Source of the DNA: Bacteroidota bacterium
GTDB taxonomy: Bacteria; Bacteroidota; Bacteroidia; UBA8524
DNA: 58,074 nucleotides
Direction of reading: 5' to 3'
Assembly (NCBI GenBank): GCA_008933805.1
Contig: WBUH01000022.1
Coordinates: 1-58,074 of the forward strand
A program made the position numbers and the translations under genes. Each line of letters begins with the position of its first letter. The stretch's first letter is position 1. The notes below the pieces were generated by a model that saw only the letters and a list, made by a program, of their open reading frames with translations, was not told the DNA's origin and did no database searches. This document shows, one piece after another, positions 17,227-26,498 of this stretch.

Positions 17227-18021
17227 CTATACCGCTACAGGGGCTTTGATGGCGGGGTGCGGGTCGTAGTTTTCTAGCTTAAAATCATCAAACGTAAAAT
17301 CAAATACCGATTTCACATCGGGGTTTAATTTCATTACGGGATAGGGGCGTGGTTCGCGGCTTAGTTGTAGCTCCACTTGTTCAAAGTGGTTACTGTATAT
17401 ATGGGCATCGCCGAACGTGTGTACAAAATCACCCAATTCAAGCCCGCATTCTTGGGCTATCATCATGGTAAGCAACGCGTAGCTGGCAATATTAAACGGT
17501 ACACCTAAAAATATATCGGCACTGCGTTGGTATAGCTGGCAGCTTAGTTTATTATCAGCCACATAAAACTGAAACAAAGCATGGCAAGGCATTAACGCCA
17601 TTTTTTCAAGGTCGGCAACGTTCCAGGCACTTACCATTATACGGCGACTATCGGGGCTTTTTTTCAGCATATCCAATACCTGTTGCATTTGGTCAATGTG
17701 CCCGCCATCGGCTTTCGGCCAATTACGCCATTGGTATCCGTACACAGGACCAAGATTACCTTCAGCATCGGCCCATTCGTCCCAAATACTCACCCCGTTA
17801 TCTTTCAGGTATTTAGTGTTAGTATCGCCTTTTAGAAACCACAACAACTCATGGATGATGGATTTAAGATGCACTTTTTTGGTAGTAACCAACGGAAAAC
17901 CCTCGTTCAAATCAAAACGCATTTGGTAGCCAAACACACTGCGGGTTCCCGTGCCGGTGCGGTCGGTTTTAGTAGCCCCGTTTTCATACACAAAGCGTAA
18001 AAAGGTTTCGTATTGGTTCAT
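17227..18021 (-). CDS. thyA: Thymidylate synthase
   Basis: A 264-residue enzyme making dTMP from dUMP with methylene-tetrahydrofolate. The ATG at 18021 gives [10 protein letters not shown], the standard start and exactly the usual length. Motifs: [53 protein letters not shown], the active-site cysteine in [32 protein letters not shown], and [10 protein letters not shown]-like [13 protein letters not shown]. Dihydrofolate reductase, often the neighbour, is not within the window. The gene is divergent from the permease gene at 18162. Confidence 0.98.
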   Translation of the reverse strand: MNQYETFLRFVYENGATKTDRTGTGTRSVFGYQMRFDLNEGFPLVTTKKVHLKSIIHELLWFLKGDTNTKYLKDNGVSIWDEWADAEGNLGPVYGYQWRNWPKADGGHIDQMQQVLDMLKKSPDSRRIMVSAWNVADLEKMALMPCHALFQFYVADNKLSCQLYQRSADIFLGVPFNIASYALLTMMIAQECGLELGDFVHTFGDAHIYSNHFEQVELQLSREPRPYPVMKLNPDVKSVFDFTFDDFKLENYDPHPAIKAPVAV

Positions 18022-18161
18022 GGCAAATCTTAAATTCAATGCAAAGTTCAGCTTTTAAAAAAGGGTAATCAAAACGGTATTATCAACAAAAGGTGAATAG
18101 ACTTAAAATGCCCCTAAAATCATTGTCAAATCATGGGTAAAAGTAGTTTCTTTGCGAAAGG

Positions 18162-19379
18162 TTGAATTACAGTTACTACATAGGTCGCCGTCTCACGGGC
18201 AAAAGCTCCAAGTCGTTTTCAAGACTCATTATCCGTATTGGTATAGCAGGTATCGCTATCAGTATAGGGGTGATGATAGGCTCTGTGGCAATTCTTACGG
18301 GGTTTAAAAACCAAATTACTGATAAAGTAGTAGGCTTTGGGGCACATATACAGGTAAAAGCCCTTGAACTGAATGAATCGTTTGAAGCTACTCCCATCAA
18401 CCGCAACCAACCGTTTTTAAAAACAGTTAAACAAACTGAACCTGTTACCCATGTGCAGGTATATGCCCATAAAGCGGCTATAATAAAAACCGATACCGAT
18501 GTTGAGGGAATTGTGTTGAAGGGCGTAGATAAGGAGTTTGACTGGACGTTTATGCAAGGCTGTCTTACTGAAGGTAAGTTGCCTGATTTTAAAGACTCTA
18601 TAACGGGGCAGGAGATACTAATATCAAAAATACTGGCCGATAAGCTGCGCTTGAAAGTGGGCGATAATGTGCCGTTGTATTTAATACAAGAGCCTGTACG
18701 GGCAAGGGGTTTAACAGTATCTGGTGTGTATGAAACCGGTCTCGAGGATTATGATAAAACCTTTGCCTTGGTTGATTTGCGCCACATACAAAAACTGAAC
18801 GGTTGGGGCGATAGTATGGTGCAAGGTTTTGAGGTGATGCTGACCGATTTTGAGCGTCTTGATGAAACCACCTATAACTTGAACGGAGAGTTGCCTCCCA
18901 ATATAAAAGCATACAATGCCCGTGAACTTAAACCACAAATTTTTGACTGGTTGGCACTGCTGGATACCAACGTGGTAATAATTATGGTGCTGATGATTTT
19001 GGTGGCCTGTATAAACATGATAACTGCCTTGCTGGTGCTTATTATTGAGCGTACAAATATGATTGGTATTTTAAAAGCATTGGGTAGCAGTGATTGGGGC
19101 ATACAACGTATTTTTCTTTACAAGGCTGCTTATCTTATAGGGCAGGGTTTGTTGATTGGTAATGCAATGGGCTTGGGCTTTTGTTACTATCAGCAGAAAA
19201 CAAGTTTTATAAGGCTTGACCCTGAATCGTACTACTTGAATTTTGTGCCTGTAAATATTGAGCTACTCCCCATCATAATTATTAATGTGGGTGCATTTGT
19301 GGTGTGCATTATTGCGATGTTGTTGCCCAGTTTAATGGTTTCCCGCATTACTCCTGTAAAAGCCATACGCTTTGATTAA
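18162..19379 (+). CDS. LolC/E-like (FtsX family) ABC transporter permease
   Basis: A 405-residue permease of the lipoprotein-releasing type. It starts with TTG at 18162; an ATG upstream is in frame but is closed off by a stop just before. One N-terminal helix (about 23-47, IGIAGIAISIGVMIGSVAIL) is followed by a large periplasmic domain (about 50-265) and three C-terminal helices (about 270-300, 320-345, 365-395), the MacB/FtsX topology. LIIERTNMIGILKALGSSDWGIQRIFL is the cytoplasmic coupling motif. The partner ATPase (LolD-like) is not nearby. Likely role: lipoprotein release toward the outer membrane. Confidence 0.9.
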   Translation: MNYSYYIGRRLTGKSSKSFSRLIIRIGIAGIAISIGVMIGSVAILTGFKNQITDKVVGFGAHIQVKALELNESFEATPINRNQPFLKTVKQTEPVTHVQVYAHKAAIIKTDTDVEGIVLKGVDKEFDWTFMQGCLTEGKLPDFKDSITGQEILISKILADKLRLKVGDNVPLYLIQEPVRARGLTVSGVYETGLEDYDKTFALVDLRHIQKLNGWGDSMVQGFEVMLTDFERLDETTYNLNGELPPNIKAYNARELKPQIFDWLALLDTNVVIIMVLMILVACINMITALLVLIIERTNMIGILKALGSSDWGIQRIFLYKAAYLIGQGLLIGNAMGLGFCYYQQKTSFIRLDPESYYLNFVPVNIELLPIIIINVGAFVVCIIAMLLPSLMVSRITPVKAIRFD

Positions 19380-19390
19380 TTTTTTGTTCG

Positions 19391-19942
19391 ATGCAAATAA
19401 TTGCTGAAACTGAACGCCTCATTATTCGTGAGTTGCTGCCCGAGGATGCAACGGGTATGTTTAAAATGGATAGTGACCCCGCGGTGCATAGGTACTTAGG
19501 AAATGACCCTGTGAAGGATATTGAGCAGATACGTAATGTAATCCGTTTTATCAGGCAGCAATACGTAGATAATAGTATCGGCAGGTGGGCGGTGATTGAA
19601 AAGGAAAGCGGAGAATTTATAGGCTGGACGGGACTGAAGTTGATGCGTGAAACGGTGAACAACCACACCAATTATTACGATTTTGGTTACCGATTTGTTA
19701 AAAGCAGTTGGGGCAAGGGGTATGCTACCGAAACAGCTGCACCCTCGTTGCAATATGGGTTTGATGTATTACAAGCCGATGCAATTTATGCAATGGCTGA
19801 TGAAGGTAATACGGCATCGCGCAGGGTATTGCAAAAAGCAGGGTTACAGTTTATAGAAATGTTTGATTACGAAGACACTCAGCACGCATGGTATAAAATT
19901 ACCCGCGATGAGTTTATAAAACAGGAATATAAAACTCAGTAG
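19391..19942 (+). CDS. GNAT N-acetyltransferase, RimJ/RimL-like
   Basis: A 183-residue acetyltransferase of the RimJ/RimL type, which modifies N-termini or small molecules with acetyl-CoA. Visible motifs: TERLIIRELLPEDA at the N-terminus, GEFIGWTGLKLM, YDFGYRFVKSSWGKGYATETA (the acetyl-CoA loop) and DEGNTASRRVLQKAGLQF. It follows the permease gene by 11 bases and could share its transcript. Its last 29 bases overlap the end of the convergent AraC gene. Substrate unknown. Confidence 0.92.
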   Translation: MQIIAETERLIIRELLPEDATGMFKMDSDPAVHRYLGNDPVKDIEQIRNVIRFIRQQYVDNSIGRWAVIEKESGEFIGWTGLKLMRETVNNHTNYYDFGYRFVKSSWGKGYATETAAPSLQYGFDVLQADAIYAMADEGNTASRRVLQKAGLQFIEMFDYEDTQHAWYKITRDEFIKQEYKTQ

Positions 19943-20804
19943 TTGGAACCCCTGTTGCAATATTAATCCGCACCATTGAATGGTGATTACGTATGGATGA
20001 AAGCGAATACCTGCTGGCACTTTCAATCAGCTCAAAAACAAACAACCCGGCCATGGGAGGAGGCAATTTCGATGCTTTGTGTAAAAATCTACCCGCGCTA
20101 ATTGTTTTCTTATACAACCCTGCTGTGATTAACGGCGAGAGTTCATTCGGCTTTACCCAATACCCTACATCAATCCGTATTTTATTTGGGGCGGTAAGCA
20201 TATAAACATCAGGCGATGATGCAGCTACCCGCAAACTTCCCATGTCAGCACCATTTATTGCTGCGTTTTCAAACAGTTGAACCATTTTTTCCTGTACGGT
20301 TTCTTCTGTAGCCCTGCAATACCAATACTCCGTTTCAGGCTCAGTAATATAGCAGGCAGTTTCCATGGTAGCTATTGCAGCAGCGTCGTTAGGGATAAAT
20401 CTTAATATGTGGTTGTTTGGAATTATCAGCGAATTTGAAAAGCGTTTGGGTGATTGTGAAAATTGGTCGCTAAAAGCTTTGGTAAGCGATTGCACCCCGC
20501 CATAGCCTGTCAGTTCAGCAATATCAGAAATACTGTATGCCGAGTGTCGTAACAAACCTGCTGCATACTTTAAACGGTATTGCTTCACATAGTTCCAAAG
20601 CGGTTGGTTTGTATTCTCGCTAAACACATGGGCAAAACGGTGGTACGATAAATGAGCTGCGTCTGCTAATTCTTTAAGACTAAAATTGCGTTGCAGGTTA
20701 CTCTCAATAAAATGATGTGCCCTTTCAATAGCCGGAATATATTTTTCAGCATCAGCAGTTTTCACAGTTTCAAATTTTAGCAAAAATGGATAAAAAAAAT
20801 GCAA
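19914..20804 (-). CDS. AraC-family regulator with GyrI-like effector domain
   Basis: A 296-residue transcription factor. The N-terminal part (about 24-125) holds two helix-turn-helix motifs: LKELADAAHLSYHRFAHVFSEN and ISDIAELTGYGGVQSLTKAFSDQF. The C-terminal part (about 140-296) fits a GyrI-like small-molecule-binding domain, so it may sense a hydrophobic compound. The ATG at 20804 is used here; a GTG at 20765 would remove 13 poorly conserved residues and free the divergent promoter. It is divergent from the TonB-dependent receptor gene and may control it. Confidence 0.88.
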   Translation of the reverse strand: MHFFYPFLLKFETVKTADAEKYIPAIERAHHFIESNLQRNFSLKELADAAHLSYHRFAHVFSENTNQPLWNYVKQYRLKYAAGLLRHSAYSISDIAELTGYGGVQSLTKAFSDQFSQSPKRFSNSLIIPNNHILRFIPNDAAAIATMETACYITEPETEYWYCRATEETVQEKMVQLFENAAINGADMGSLRVAASSPDVYMLTAPNKIRIDVGYWVKPNELSPLITAGLYKKTISAGRFLHKASKLPPPMAGLFVFELIESASRYSLSSIRNHHSMVRINIATGVPTTEFYIPVL

Positions 20805-20814
20805 GCGGTAAAAT

Positions 20815-20822
20815 TACTTTTG
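20815..20822 (+). promoter_or_regulatory. -7 element TACTTTTG for the TonB receptor gene
   Basis: TACTTTTG matches TAnnTTTG and ends 15 bases before the ATG at 20838, which supports that start over the earlier in-frame one. Confidence 0.5.
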
Positions 20823-20837
20823 CGGCGGATGGAAACT

Positions 20838-23198
20838 ATGAAAAAACTTACTGTAATTATCTTATTATTAATCGTTTCGAAGGTAGATGCGCAGCTAACC
20901 CAAACCATACGGGGCACGGTGCTGGATAAAAACCTCCTTACCCCGCTAATAGGTGCTAATGTGCTAATAATGAGCAGTAACCCGTTGATGGGGGCTGTGA
21001 CTGACGAAAATGGTAATTTTAAGTTAGAAAAAGTGCCCATTGGGCGTGTAGATATTAAAGCCAGCTATTTAGGATATAAGGAGGAAGTACTAACCGATAT
21101 TGTGGTTAACTCAGGCAAAGAGGTTGTGTTGCAAATTGTGTTGGAAGAAAACGTGGTGCAACAAACAGAAGTTGTGGTAACGGCCGATAAAGACAAATTG
21201 AAACCAATAAACGATTTAGCGGTGGTAAGTGCCACTACGTTGCGGGTAAATGAAACCAACCGATATGCAGGCTCGCGGCAAGACCCTGCACGTGTGGCCG
21301 CCAATGTGGCCGGCGTAGCGGGTGGCGGCGATTTGCGCAACGATATTATTGTGCGTGGAAACACTCCTATGGGGATTTTATGGCGATTGGAGGGGATAGA
21401 AATACCCAATCCTAACCACTTTGCTGTAACAGGAACTACAGGTGGGGCATTTAGCATACTAAACAACAACCTGCTGGCAAACACCGATTTTTTTACGGGC
21501 GCATTTCCGGCGGAGTATGGTAATAAAACAGCTGCTGTATTTGATGTAAGGATGCGCAGCGGTAACAATGAAAAACGCGAACATACTTTGCAGGCGGGGC
21601 TAAACGGAATGGAGTTTACGACTGAAGGCCCGTTGATGAAAGAAAAAGGAGGCTCGTATCTGGTAAGCTACCGTTTCTTGTCGTTTAGGGCAATTAGGGC
21701 CTTGGGTATAAGTGTAGGGCTTAATGGTATTCCTCAGTTTCAGGATTTATCGTTCAAAATCAACTTACCCGTATCGTCTCGTAATACCCTGTCAATATGG
21801 GCCATTGGCGGTACCAGCAGCATTACAGTAAAAGAAAGTGAAGAAGATACTGCCGAATGGGGTGGTAATAGTGTAACGGATAACGATTTCAGAAGCAGTA
21901 TGTATGCATCGGGCATTACACTTACCACCAAACTGTCACCCAAAACAGTAGGCAAACTTATCTTTTCGGCCACCGGGAGCGGAAGCAAGGTGTACAACGA
22001 GGAGTATTATAAAAATCAAACTCACCAACTGGATGAGGAGTTCCGTTCGTCTGAGCACCAGCAATTGCTGCAGTACACACTTACCCATAAATTCAATCCC
22101 CGCCATTTGTTAAAAGTGGGGGTTACAGGTAGGTTGATAAGCAATAATATCTACCAAAAACAATATGAAACAAGAGATTCATCGTACCGAATAGGTTTGG
22201 ATGAAAAGAACAGCTCGTCGTTAGTGCAGAGTTATGTGCATTGGCAATACCGTCCAAGCTCAAAACTGGATGTAAATACAGGGGTGTATTATCAATTGTT
22301 TACGTTTAATAATACCTATGCGGTTGAGCCTCGCTTGGGCTTGTTGTATCACATGAGCAGCGATAAAAAACTAAGCTTTGGAGCAGGATTGCACAGTCAA
22401 ACACTACCCTTGTTGTACTATGCCTACAAGTTTAGAGATACATCAGGAGGATATCGCCAAACCAACCGAAACCTTGATTTAACCCGCAGTGCGCATTTTG
22501 TAGCAGGATACCAACAGATGATTAAAACTACCATGCGTTTTAAAGTAGAAGCCTATTACCAATACCTGTACGATGTTCCGGTGTCAGCGGTATCGCGTTT
22601 GGGGCATTACTCAACAGTAAATATTGGCGGCGATTTTTCATTTGAAACGGAAGACAGCACTGTAAATAGGGGTAAGGGTGAGAACTATGGCGTGGAGCTT
22701 ACGTTTGAACGCTTTTTTAATAACTCGTACTACTTTTTAACCACCTTATCGCTTTTCGACTCTAAGTTTCAAGGAGGTGATGGTGTTTGGCGCAATACTG
22801 CCTTTGACTTAGGCCATGTGTTTAATGTATTGGCGGGTAAAGAGTTTAAAATAGGCAAGGATAACCGCAAATCTTTTTCAGCAGATATAAAACTAACCCA
22901 CATGGGGGGCCGCAGAATAATACCCGTAGATGTGGAACAAAGTATTTTGCACAACGAGGAACGCAAAGACTTTAAAAGGGCGTTTGAAGAAAAAGCAGCC
23001 GATTATTTCCGATGCGATATAAAACTTGCCTATAACAGTAACCTGAAAAAGGCAACCCATCAGTTTTTTATAGCTGCTGATAATGTATTTAATACCCAGA
23101 ATGAACTAATGCGTGAGTGGGATAATGATAAGAAGAAAGTGAAAGTAATTTATCAGATAGGAATATTCCCGTATGTGGGTTACAGAGTTAACTTTTAA
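20838..23198 (+). CDS. TonB-dependent outer membrane receptor
   Basis: A 786-residue receptor from the ATG at 20838 (MKKLTVIILLLIVSKVDAQ signal peptide). A carboxypeptidase-regulatory-like domain (about 20-100; IRGTVLDKNLLTPLIGANVLI, GAVTDENGNFKLEKVPIGRVDIKASYLGY) precedes the plug (about 105-230; RVAANVAGVAGGGDLRNDIIVRGNTP) and the barrel (about 240-786), ending FPYVGYRVNF with a terminal Phe as usual for outer membrane proteins. No SusD partner gene is adjacent, so it is not a standard polysaccharide locus. The divergent AraC gene may regulate it. Substrate unknown. Confidence 0.93.
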   Translation: MKKLTVIILLLIVSKVDAQLTQTIRGTVLDKNLLTPLIGANVLIMSSNPLMGAVTDENGNFKLEKVPIGRVDIKASYLGYKEEVLTDIVVNSGKEVVLQIVLEENVVQQTEVVVTADKDKLKPINDLAVVSATTLRVNETNRYAGSRQDPARVAANVAGVAGGGDLRNDIIVRGNTPMGILWRLEGIEIPNPNHFAVTGTTGGAFSILNNNLLANTDFFTGAFPAEYGNKTAAVFDVRMRSGNNEKREHTLQAGLNGMEFTTEGPLMKEKGGSYLVSYRFLSFRAIRALGISVGLNGIPQFQDLSFKINLPVSSRNTLSIWAIGGTSSITVKESEEDTAEWGGNSVTDNDFRSSMYASGITLTTKLSPKTVGKLIFSATGSGSKVYNEEYYKNQTHQLDEEFRSSEHQQLLQYTLTHKFNPRHLLKVGVTGRLISNNIYQKQYETRDSSYRIGLDEKNSSSLVQSYVHWQYRPSSKLDVNTGVYYQLFTFNNTYAVEPRLGLLYHMSSDKKLSFGAGLHSQTLPLLYYAYKFRDTSGGYRQTNRNLDLTRSAHFVAGYQQMIKTTMRFKVEAYYQYLYDVPVSAVSRLGHYSTVNIGGDFSFETEDSTVNRGKGENYGVELTFERFFNNSYYFLTTLSLFDSKFQGGDGVWRNTAFDLGHVFNVLAGKEFKIGKDNRKSFSADIKLTHMGGRRIIPVDVEQSILHNEERKDFKRAFEEKAADYFRCDIKLAYNSNLKKATHQFFIAADNVFNTQNELMREWDNDKKKVKVIYQIGIFPYVGYRVNF

Positions 23199-23220
23199 GC
23201 AGATAAACAGCCTTAAAATG

Positions 23221-23258
23221 AAACGGCGCAAAGAACTTAAATGTTCTTTGCGCCGTTT
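23221..23258. terminator. Perfect 16-bp inverted repeat between convergent genes
   Basis: AAACGGCGCAAAGAAC and its exact complement GTTCTTTGCGCCGTTT are separated by 6 bases. They lie between the stops of the TonB receptor gene (+) and the TerC gene (-). No long T tract follows, but the stem is very stable. Confidence 0.75.
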
Positions 23259-23280
23259 GCAGTTATACAAAAACGTATTG

Positions 23281-24036
23281 TTAGTGCGATTCAGTTCCGT
23301 TGGTCTTTTTTCTCATGCGCATATTCAGTATTTCAACAATCAGTGAGAATACAATAGCAGCGTAAATATATCCTTTGGGTACGTGGTTGTGGAACGCATC
23401 CGCAATCAACATAACACCAATCATAATAAGGAATGATAAGGCCAATATTTGCAACGAAGGGTGAGCATTGATAAACTTACTGATGGCACCGCTGAACATC
23501 ATCATAATAATGATTGAGATGATAACGGCTATAATCATTAATATTACTTTATCAGTCATACCGATTGCAGTCAAAATAGAGTCGAATGAGAAAACAATGT
23601 CAAGCATTACAATTTGCACAATAATGCTGCTAAAACTTACGCCTTTGCCTTTAACGGAAACTTCATGCTCTTTGCCTTCCACCTTTCCATAAATTTCGCT
23701 GGTACTTTTAGCTAATAAGAAAATACCACCCGCCAATAAAATTGCATCGCGTCCGCTAAAGCCAAACTCAGTAATATCAAGAGCCAAAAAGTGAAAATCT
23801 TTGATAATGAATAAGGGTGTGTCAAACTTCATAATCCAAGTAAGACCCAGTAGCATAGCGATACGGAATATAAGCGCCAGTGAAAGCCCAATCATACGGG
23901 CCCGGGGTTGTTGTTCTTTTGGTAATTTGTTGGTTACTATTGAGATAAAGATAATGTTATCAATACCCAATACTACCTCAAGAAACGTAAGTGTGAGCAG
24001 GGCCATTATGCCCGCCGAGGTGAAGATTTCTTCCAT
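23281..24036 (-). CDS. TerC-family integral membrane protein
   Basis: A 251-residue membrane protein with about seven helices. TerC signatures are clear: LTFLEVVLGIDNIIFISI near the N-terminus and VMLDIVFSFDSILTAIGM in the second half, each with the acidic residues proposed to bind metal ions. Related proteins are linked to tellurite resistance or to manganese export that supplies exoenzymes; the substrate here cannot be told. A His/Lys-rich C-terminal tail (RMRKKTNGTESH) is probably cytoplasmic. A TATCTTTG -7 element precedes it. Confidence 0.94.
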   Translation of the reverse strand: MEEIFTSAGIMALLTLTFLEVVLGIDNIIFISIVTNKLPKEQQPRARMIGLSLALIFRIAMLLGLTWIMKFDTPLFIIKDFHFLALDITEFGFSGRDAILLAGGIFLLAKSTSEIYGKVEGKEHEVSVKGKGVSFSSIIVQIVMLDIVFSFDSILTAIGMTDKVILMIIAVIISIIIMMMFSGAISKFINAHPSLQILALSFLIMIGVMLIADAFHNHVPKGYIYAAIVFSLIVEILNMRMRKKTNGTESH

Positions 24037-24055
24037 AGGTTGTTTAATTCAGCCG

Positions 24056-24063
24056 CAAAGATA
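24056..24063 (-). promoter_or_regulatory. -7 element TATCTTTG for the terC-like gene
   Basis: A perfect TAnnTTTG match on the minus strand, 19 bases before the ATG at 24036. No TTTG box at the usual distance. Confidence 0.5.
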
Positions 24064-24160
24064 GGAGTATAGCGTACATCTTGCTTTTGGGAGTTTGAAA
24101 AAAATATAAGATTTAAACAGTGTCTATAAATCAATCAGTTTTTAGACTCTGGACATTAAT

Positions 24161-24197
24161 AAAAAAGCCCGATTACATAATAATCGGGCTTTTTTAT
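24161..24197 (-). terminator. Terminator of the DUF4145 gene
   Basis: The stem AAAAAAGCCCGATTA/TAATCGGGCTTTTTT with a 5-base loop lies 20 bases below the stop at 24212. Confidence 0.9.
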
Positions 24198-24211
24198 TAA
24201 TGTGATATAAC

Positions 24212-24889
24212 CTATTTAGCAGCAACCCCTAAAGGGCTTTTACCGCTATCGGTAAGTTTTTTGTTCAGGGCTTCGCGTTTTGCTTTTAGTTTGGCAGGTT
24301 GTACAAAGTATAAATCAAACATTAACTCTAATACATCCAGCATCCACTCGGCTTCTTCGGGCTCAGCGTCCACAATTTCTCCTGCGGCAGTACTTTTAGT
24401 GGGGTAAATATTAAAGTTGGCAATACTTTTTATCTCCAACAAACTTTCAGCAAGGGCAGGGGTAAGGGTACGGTTATCAATTACCTCGTCAATTTCTTTA
24501 GCAAGGTTAGATTTTTTCACTCCTGCTTTCTCACGTAAAATATTCTGAAGGCATCTGCGGCTAAGAGCGGCACTGGCTTTAGGGCTTTGTGCTAAGGTAA
24601 GGCAAGCTTCTTCGTAATCACGTGCATATAACTCGTCAACCTCTTCGGGGGCCGGTGGCCTGCCCGATGTGAACGGCATTACGGTAGTACGTGAAATAAT
24701 ACCTTTACGCAACGAGTTTCCGTTGCTGTCTTTAACCAGTTCGCCTTTACCGAGGTCAATAATAATGCGTTTACAATCAGGATTAGGGCAGTGCATTACA
24801 AATGCTTGCCAGTACACATCAGTTTCGTAACCAATATTAATCTCTTTGAATGTTGCGTTAACCTCTAATTGGCAGTGTGGACACTTCAT
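24212..24889 (-). CDS. DUF4145 domain protein with N-terminal zinc ribbon
   Basis: A 225-residue, probably cytoplasmic protein. The N-terminus has two CxxC-type pairs (MKCPHCQLE and MHCPNPDCKR), a zinc ribbon. The helical middle (about 95-165) matches the DUF4145 pattern: a string like ALSRRCLQNILREK followed by NLAKEIDEVI and IKSIANFNIYP. DUF4145 domains are often found in restriction or defence-related proteins, but here the protein stands alone with no defence gene next to it. Function unknown. The C-terminus is Lys-rich. Confidence 0.82.
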   Translation of the reverse strand: MKCPHCQLEVNATFKEINIGYETDVYWQAFVMHCPNPDCKRIIIDLGKGELVKDSNGNSLRKGIISRTTVMPFTSGRPPAPEEVDELYARDYEEACLTLAQSPKASAALSRRCLQNILREKAGVKKSNLAKEIDEVIDNRTLTPALAESLLEIKSIANFNIYPTKSTAAGEIVDAEPEEAEWMLDVLELMFDLYFVQPAKLKAKREALNKKLTDSGKSPLGVAAK

Positions 24890-25078
24890 GTTAAGGAATT
24901 ATTATGCAATATATCAAACAAGGTTGATATTAAAAGGCAACGATGTGTTGCTTTTTTTATTGCGTGTTGAACGTAAAAATTATATGTTTTTTTAATGACA
25001 ATGAACGCAGTACTGTTTGGTATTGTTTAAACAATGTGTGGGAGATAATCCCGTTTACACAAAGTTACTCAATTTAAA

Positions 25079-25609
25079 TTAAGCCGTTTGTACTAAGTAC
25101 TTTTCTTTAATAACGTTAATATGATGCATTTCGTGTCCTGCTATTAAAAAACCTATCGACCTTACCGATAATTGAGTGTCGCGCGCAGGGCCACTAAGCT
25201 CTAATACCGATGGGTGCAGGGTTTTAAATTGCAGTAACGTAGCATTTCTTAATAACTCCCACTCTTGTAGTAAATCTTCTTTGGTACGTGTATCTGCCAG
25301 TGATGATGTAACAAAGGTATGTACATCATAACCGGGTATTACGCTTAGCTCGTTTCTTGAAAAGCGCATAGCCCTGAAACAAAAGCTGCGTTCAGAATCT
25401 ATAAGGTGTTGCAAAACTTCTTTGATGCTCCATTTACCTTCTGCATATCGGTAATTCAAAGCTTCGTTGCTCAAAGGGTTTAGAAGTGCAAGGGTATCGT
25501 TGTGTATGGTTGTTAAAGCAGTAACTAAATCGGTGTCGGCAGCAAATTTCTTAATGTAGTAATCGTAAAAGCCAAAGGTTTCGTGTGCAGCCGGAGGTGT
25601 TATCGTCAT
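25079..25609 (-). CDS. DinB-family protein
   Basis: A 176-residue four-helix protein of the DinB/DUF664 group. The ATG at 25609 (MTITPP) is preferred to a TTG seven codons earlier. The fold elements are visible: LNYRYAEGKWSIKEVLQHLIDSERSF with the first metal-binding His, and GHEMHHINVIKEKYL with the other two. Many relatives bind a metal and act on thiols such as bacillithiol; the role here is unknown. There is no genetic link to its neighbours. Confidence 0.9.
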   Translation of the reverse strand: MTITPPAAHETFGFYDYYIKKFAADTDLVTALTTIHNDTLALLNPLSNEALNYRYAEGKWSIKEVLQHLIDSERSFCFRAMRFSRNELSVIPGYDVHTFVTSSLADTRTKEDLLQEWELLRNATLLQFKTLHPSVLELSGPARDTQLSVRSIGFLIAGHEMHHINVIKEKYLVQTA

Positions 25610-25694
25610 AAAAAGTGCGGGTATTATCAATCAATACAAAAATACTATTTGTAATGGGTATTAAATCATCCGAAAGTAAAAGGAAAGCAAGATT

Positions 25695-26426
25695 TTAATA
25701 CCGTTTTACATAACAGTGTATTACTGTTGTATTGCTCGTTAACATCAAAGAGCCGCCACTGCCCGAAAATGTTGCCTTGTAACATTTATTATATACGTAT
25801 GATAATGTATCTGCCTGTATACAAACGAGATTGTTTTCAGTAATGTGCCAAGTACCTTGTGCAACGGGGGTATTGATGCCGGGTAATTGTACGGTTGAAC
25901 TTTCATCAAAAGAAAGAGACTCGGTACAAATTCCCGGTATTACAAGAGCAATTCCTGTTGTGTGTGGAGTATATGATTTACCCTCATACTCTATATGAGA
26001 AACACACCACGAATTAGCCACTAACCTGTCGTAGGTTAACGGGATTAATAAATACAGGATAGTAGAGGTGATAGTAACTACTGTAATGGCAAGCAATACG
26101 TATAAACGGTGCTCAACGGATAGCTTTTTTAGTAAGGGTATGTTTGAGGTGCCTTTATCAAAAGCTTTTTGCAGTGCTGTGGGTTCTTGTTCTACCCGTG
26201 GAGTTAAGTACCCGTTCTCTTTTAACACAGCCAATGCTTTTTGGGTGTCGGCTTCAAAAATTTGCAGCTTAACTCCGCCAATTGCTCTTGAGTGCTTTGA
26301 TATTTGAATAGCAAGACTGTCTTTTAGAAAGCAGGTAATACCATTACTTTCAAGCAGACCCACTGTATAGGAAGCTTCAAATGCGGTTGAAAAAGTTAAG
26401 AGCGTTACTAAACGGGTTTGGCTCAT
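25695..26426 (-). CDS. DUF2007-like protein with one membrane helix
   Basis: A 243-residue protein. Residues of about 4-80 match the DUF2007 pattern (VTLLTFSTAFEASYTVGLLESNGI ... GGVKLQIFEADTQKALAVLKENGY), a small domain sometimes called a putative signal-transducing protein. One membrane helix follows (about 110-135). The C-terminal part (about 140-243) is beta-rich and would sit outside the cytoplasm; I do not recognise it. The ATG at 26426 is used instead of a TTG one codon earlier. A terminator separates it from floA upstream. Confidence 0.8.
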   Translation of the reverse strand: MSQTRLVTLLTFSTAFEASYTVGLLESNGITCFLKDSLAIQISKHSRAIGGVKLQIFEADTQKALAVLKENGYLTPRVEQEPTALQKAFDKGTSNIPLLKKLSVEHRLYVLLAITVVTITSTILYLLIPLTYDRLVANSWCVSHIEYEGKSYTPHTTGIALVIPGICTESLSFDESSTVQLPGINTPVAQGTWHITENNLVCIQADTLSYVYNKCYKATFSGSGGSLMLTSNTTVIHCYVKRY

Positions 26427-26435
26427 CAAAACAAT

Positions 26436-26467
26436 TTTTAAAACAAAACCCCGCTTTTGGCGGGGTC
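26436..26467 (-). terminator. Terminator after floA
   Basis: The stem ACCCCGC/GCGGGGT is followed on the minus strand by TTTTGTTTT, 30-odd bases below the floA stop. Confidence 0.8.
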
Positions 26468-26498
26468 TGTATATTTTTCAAATTAAGAAAATTTCAAA

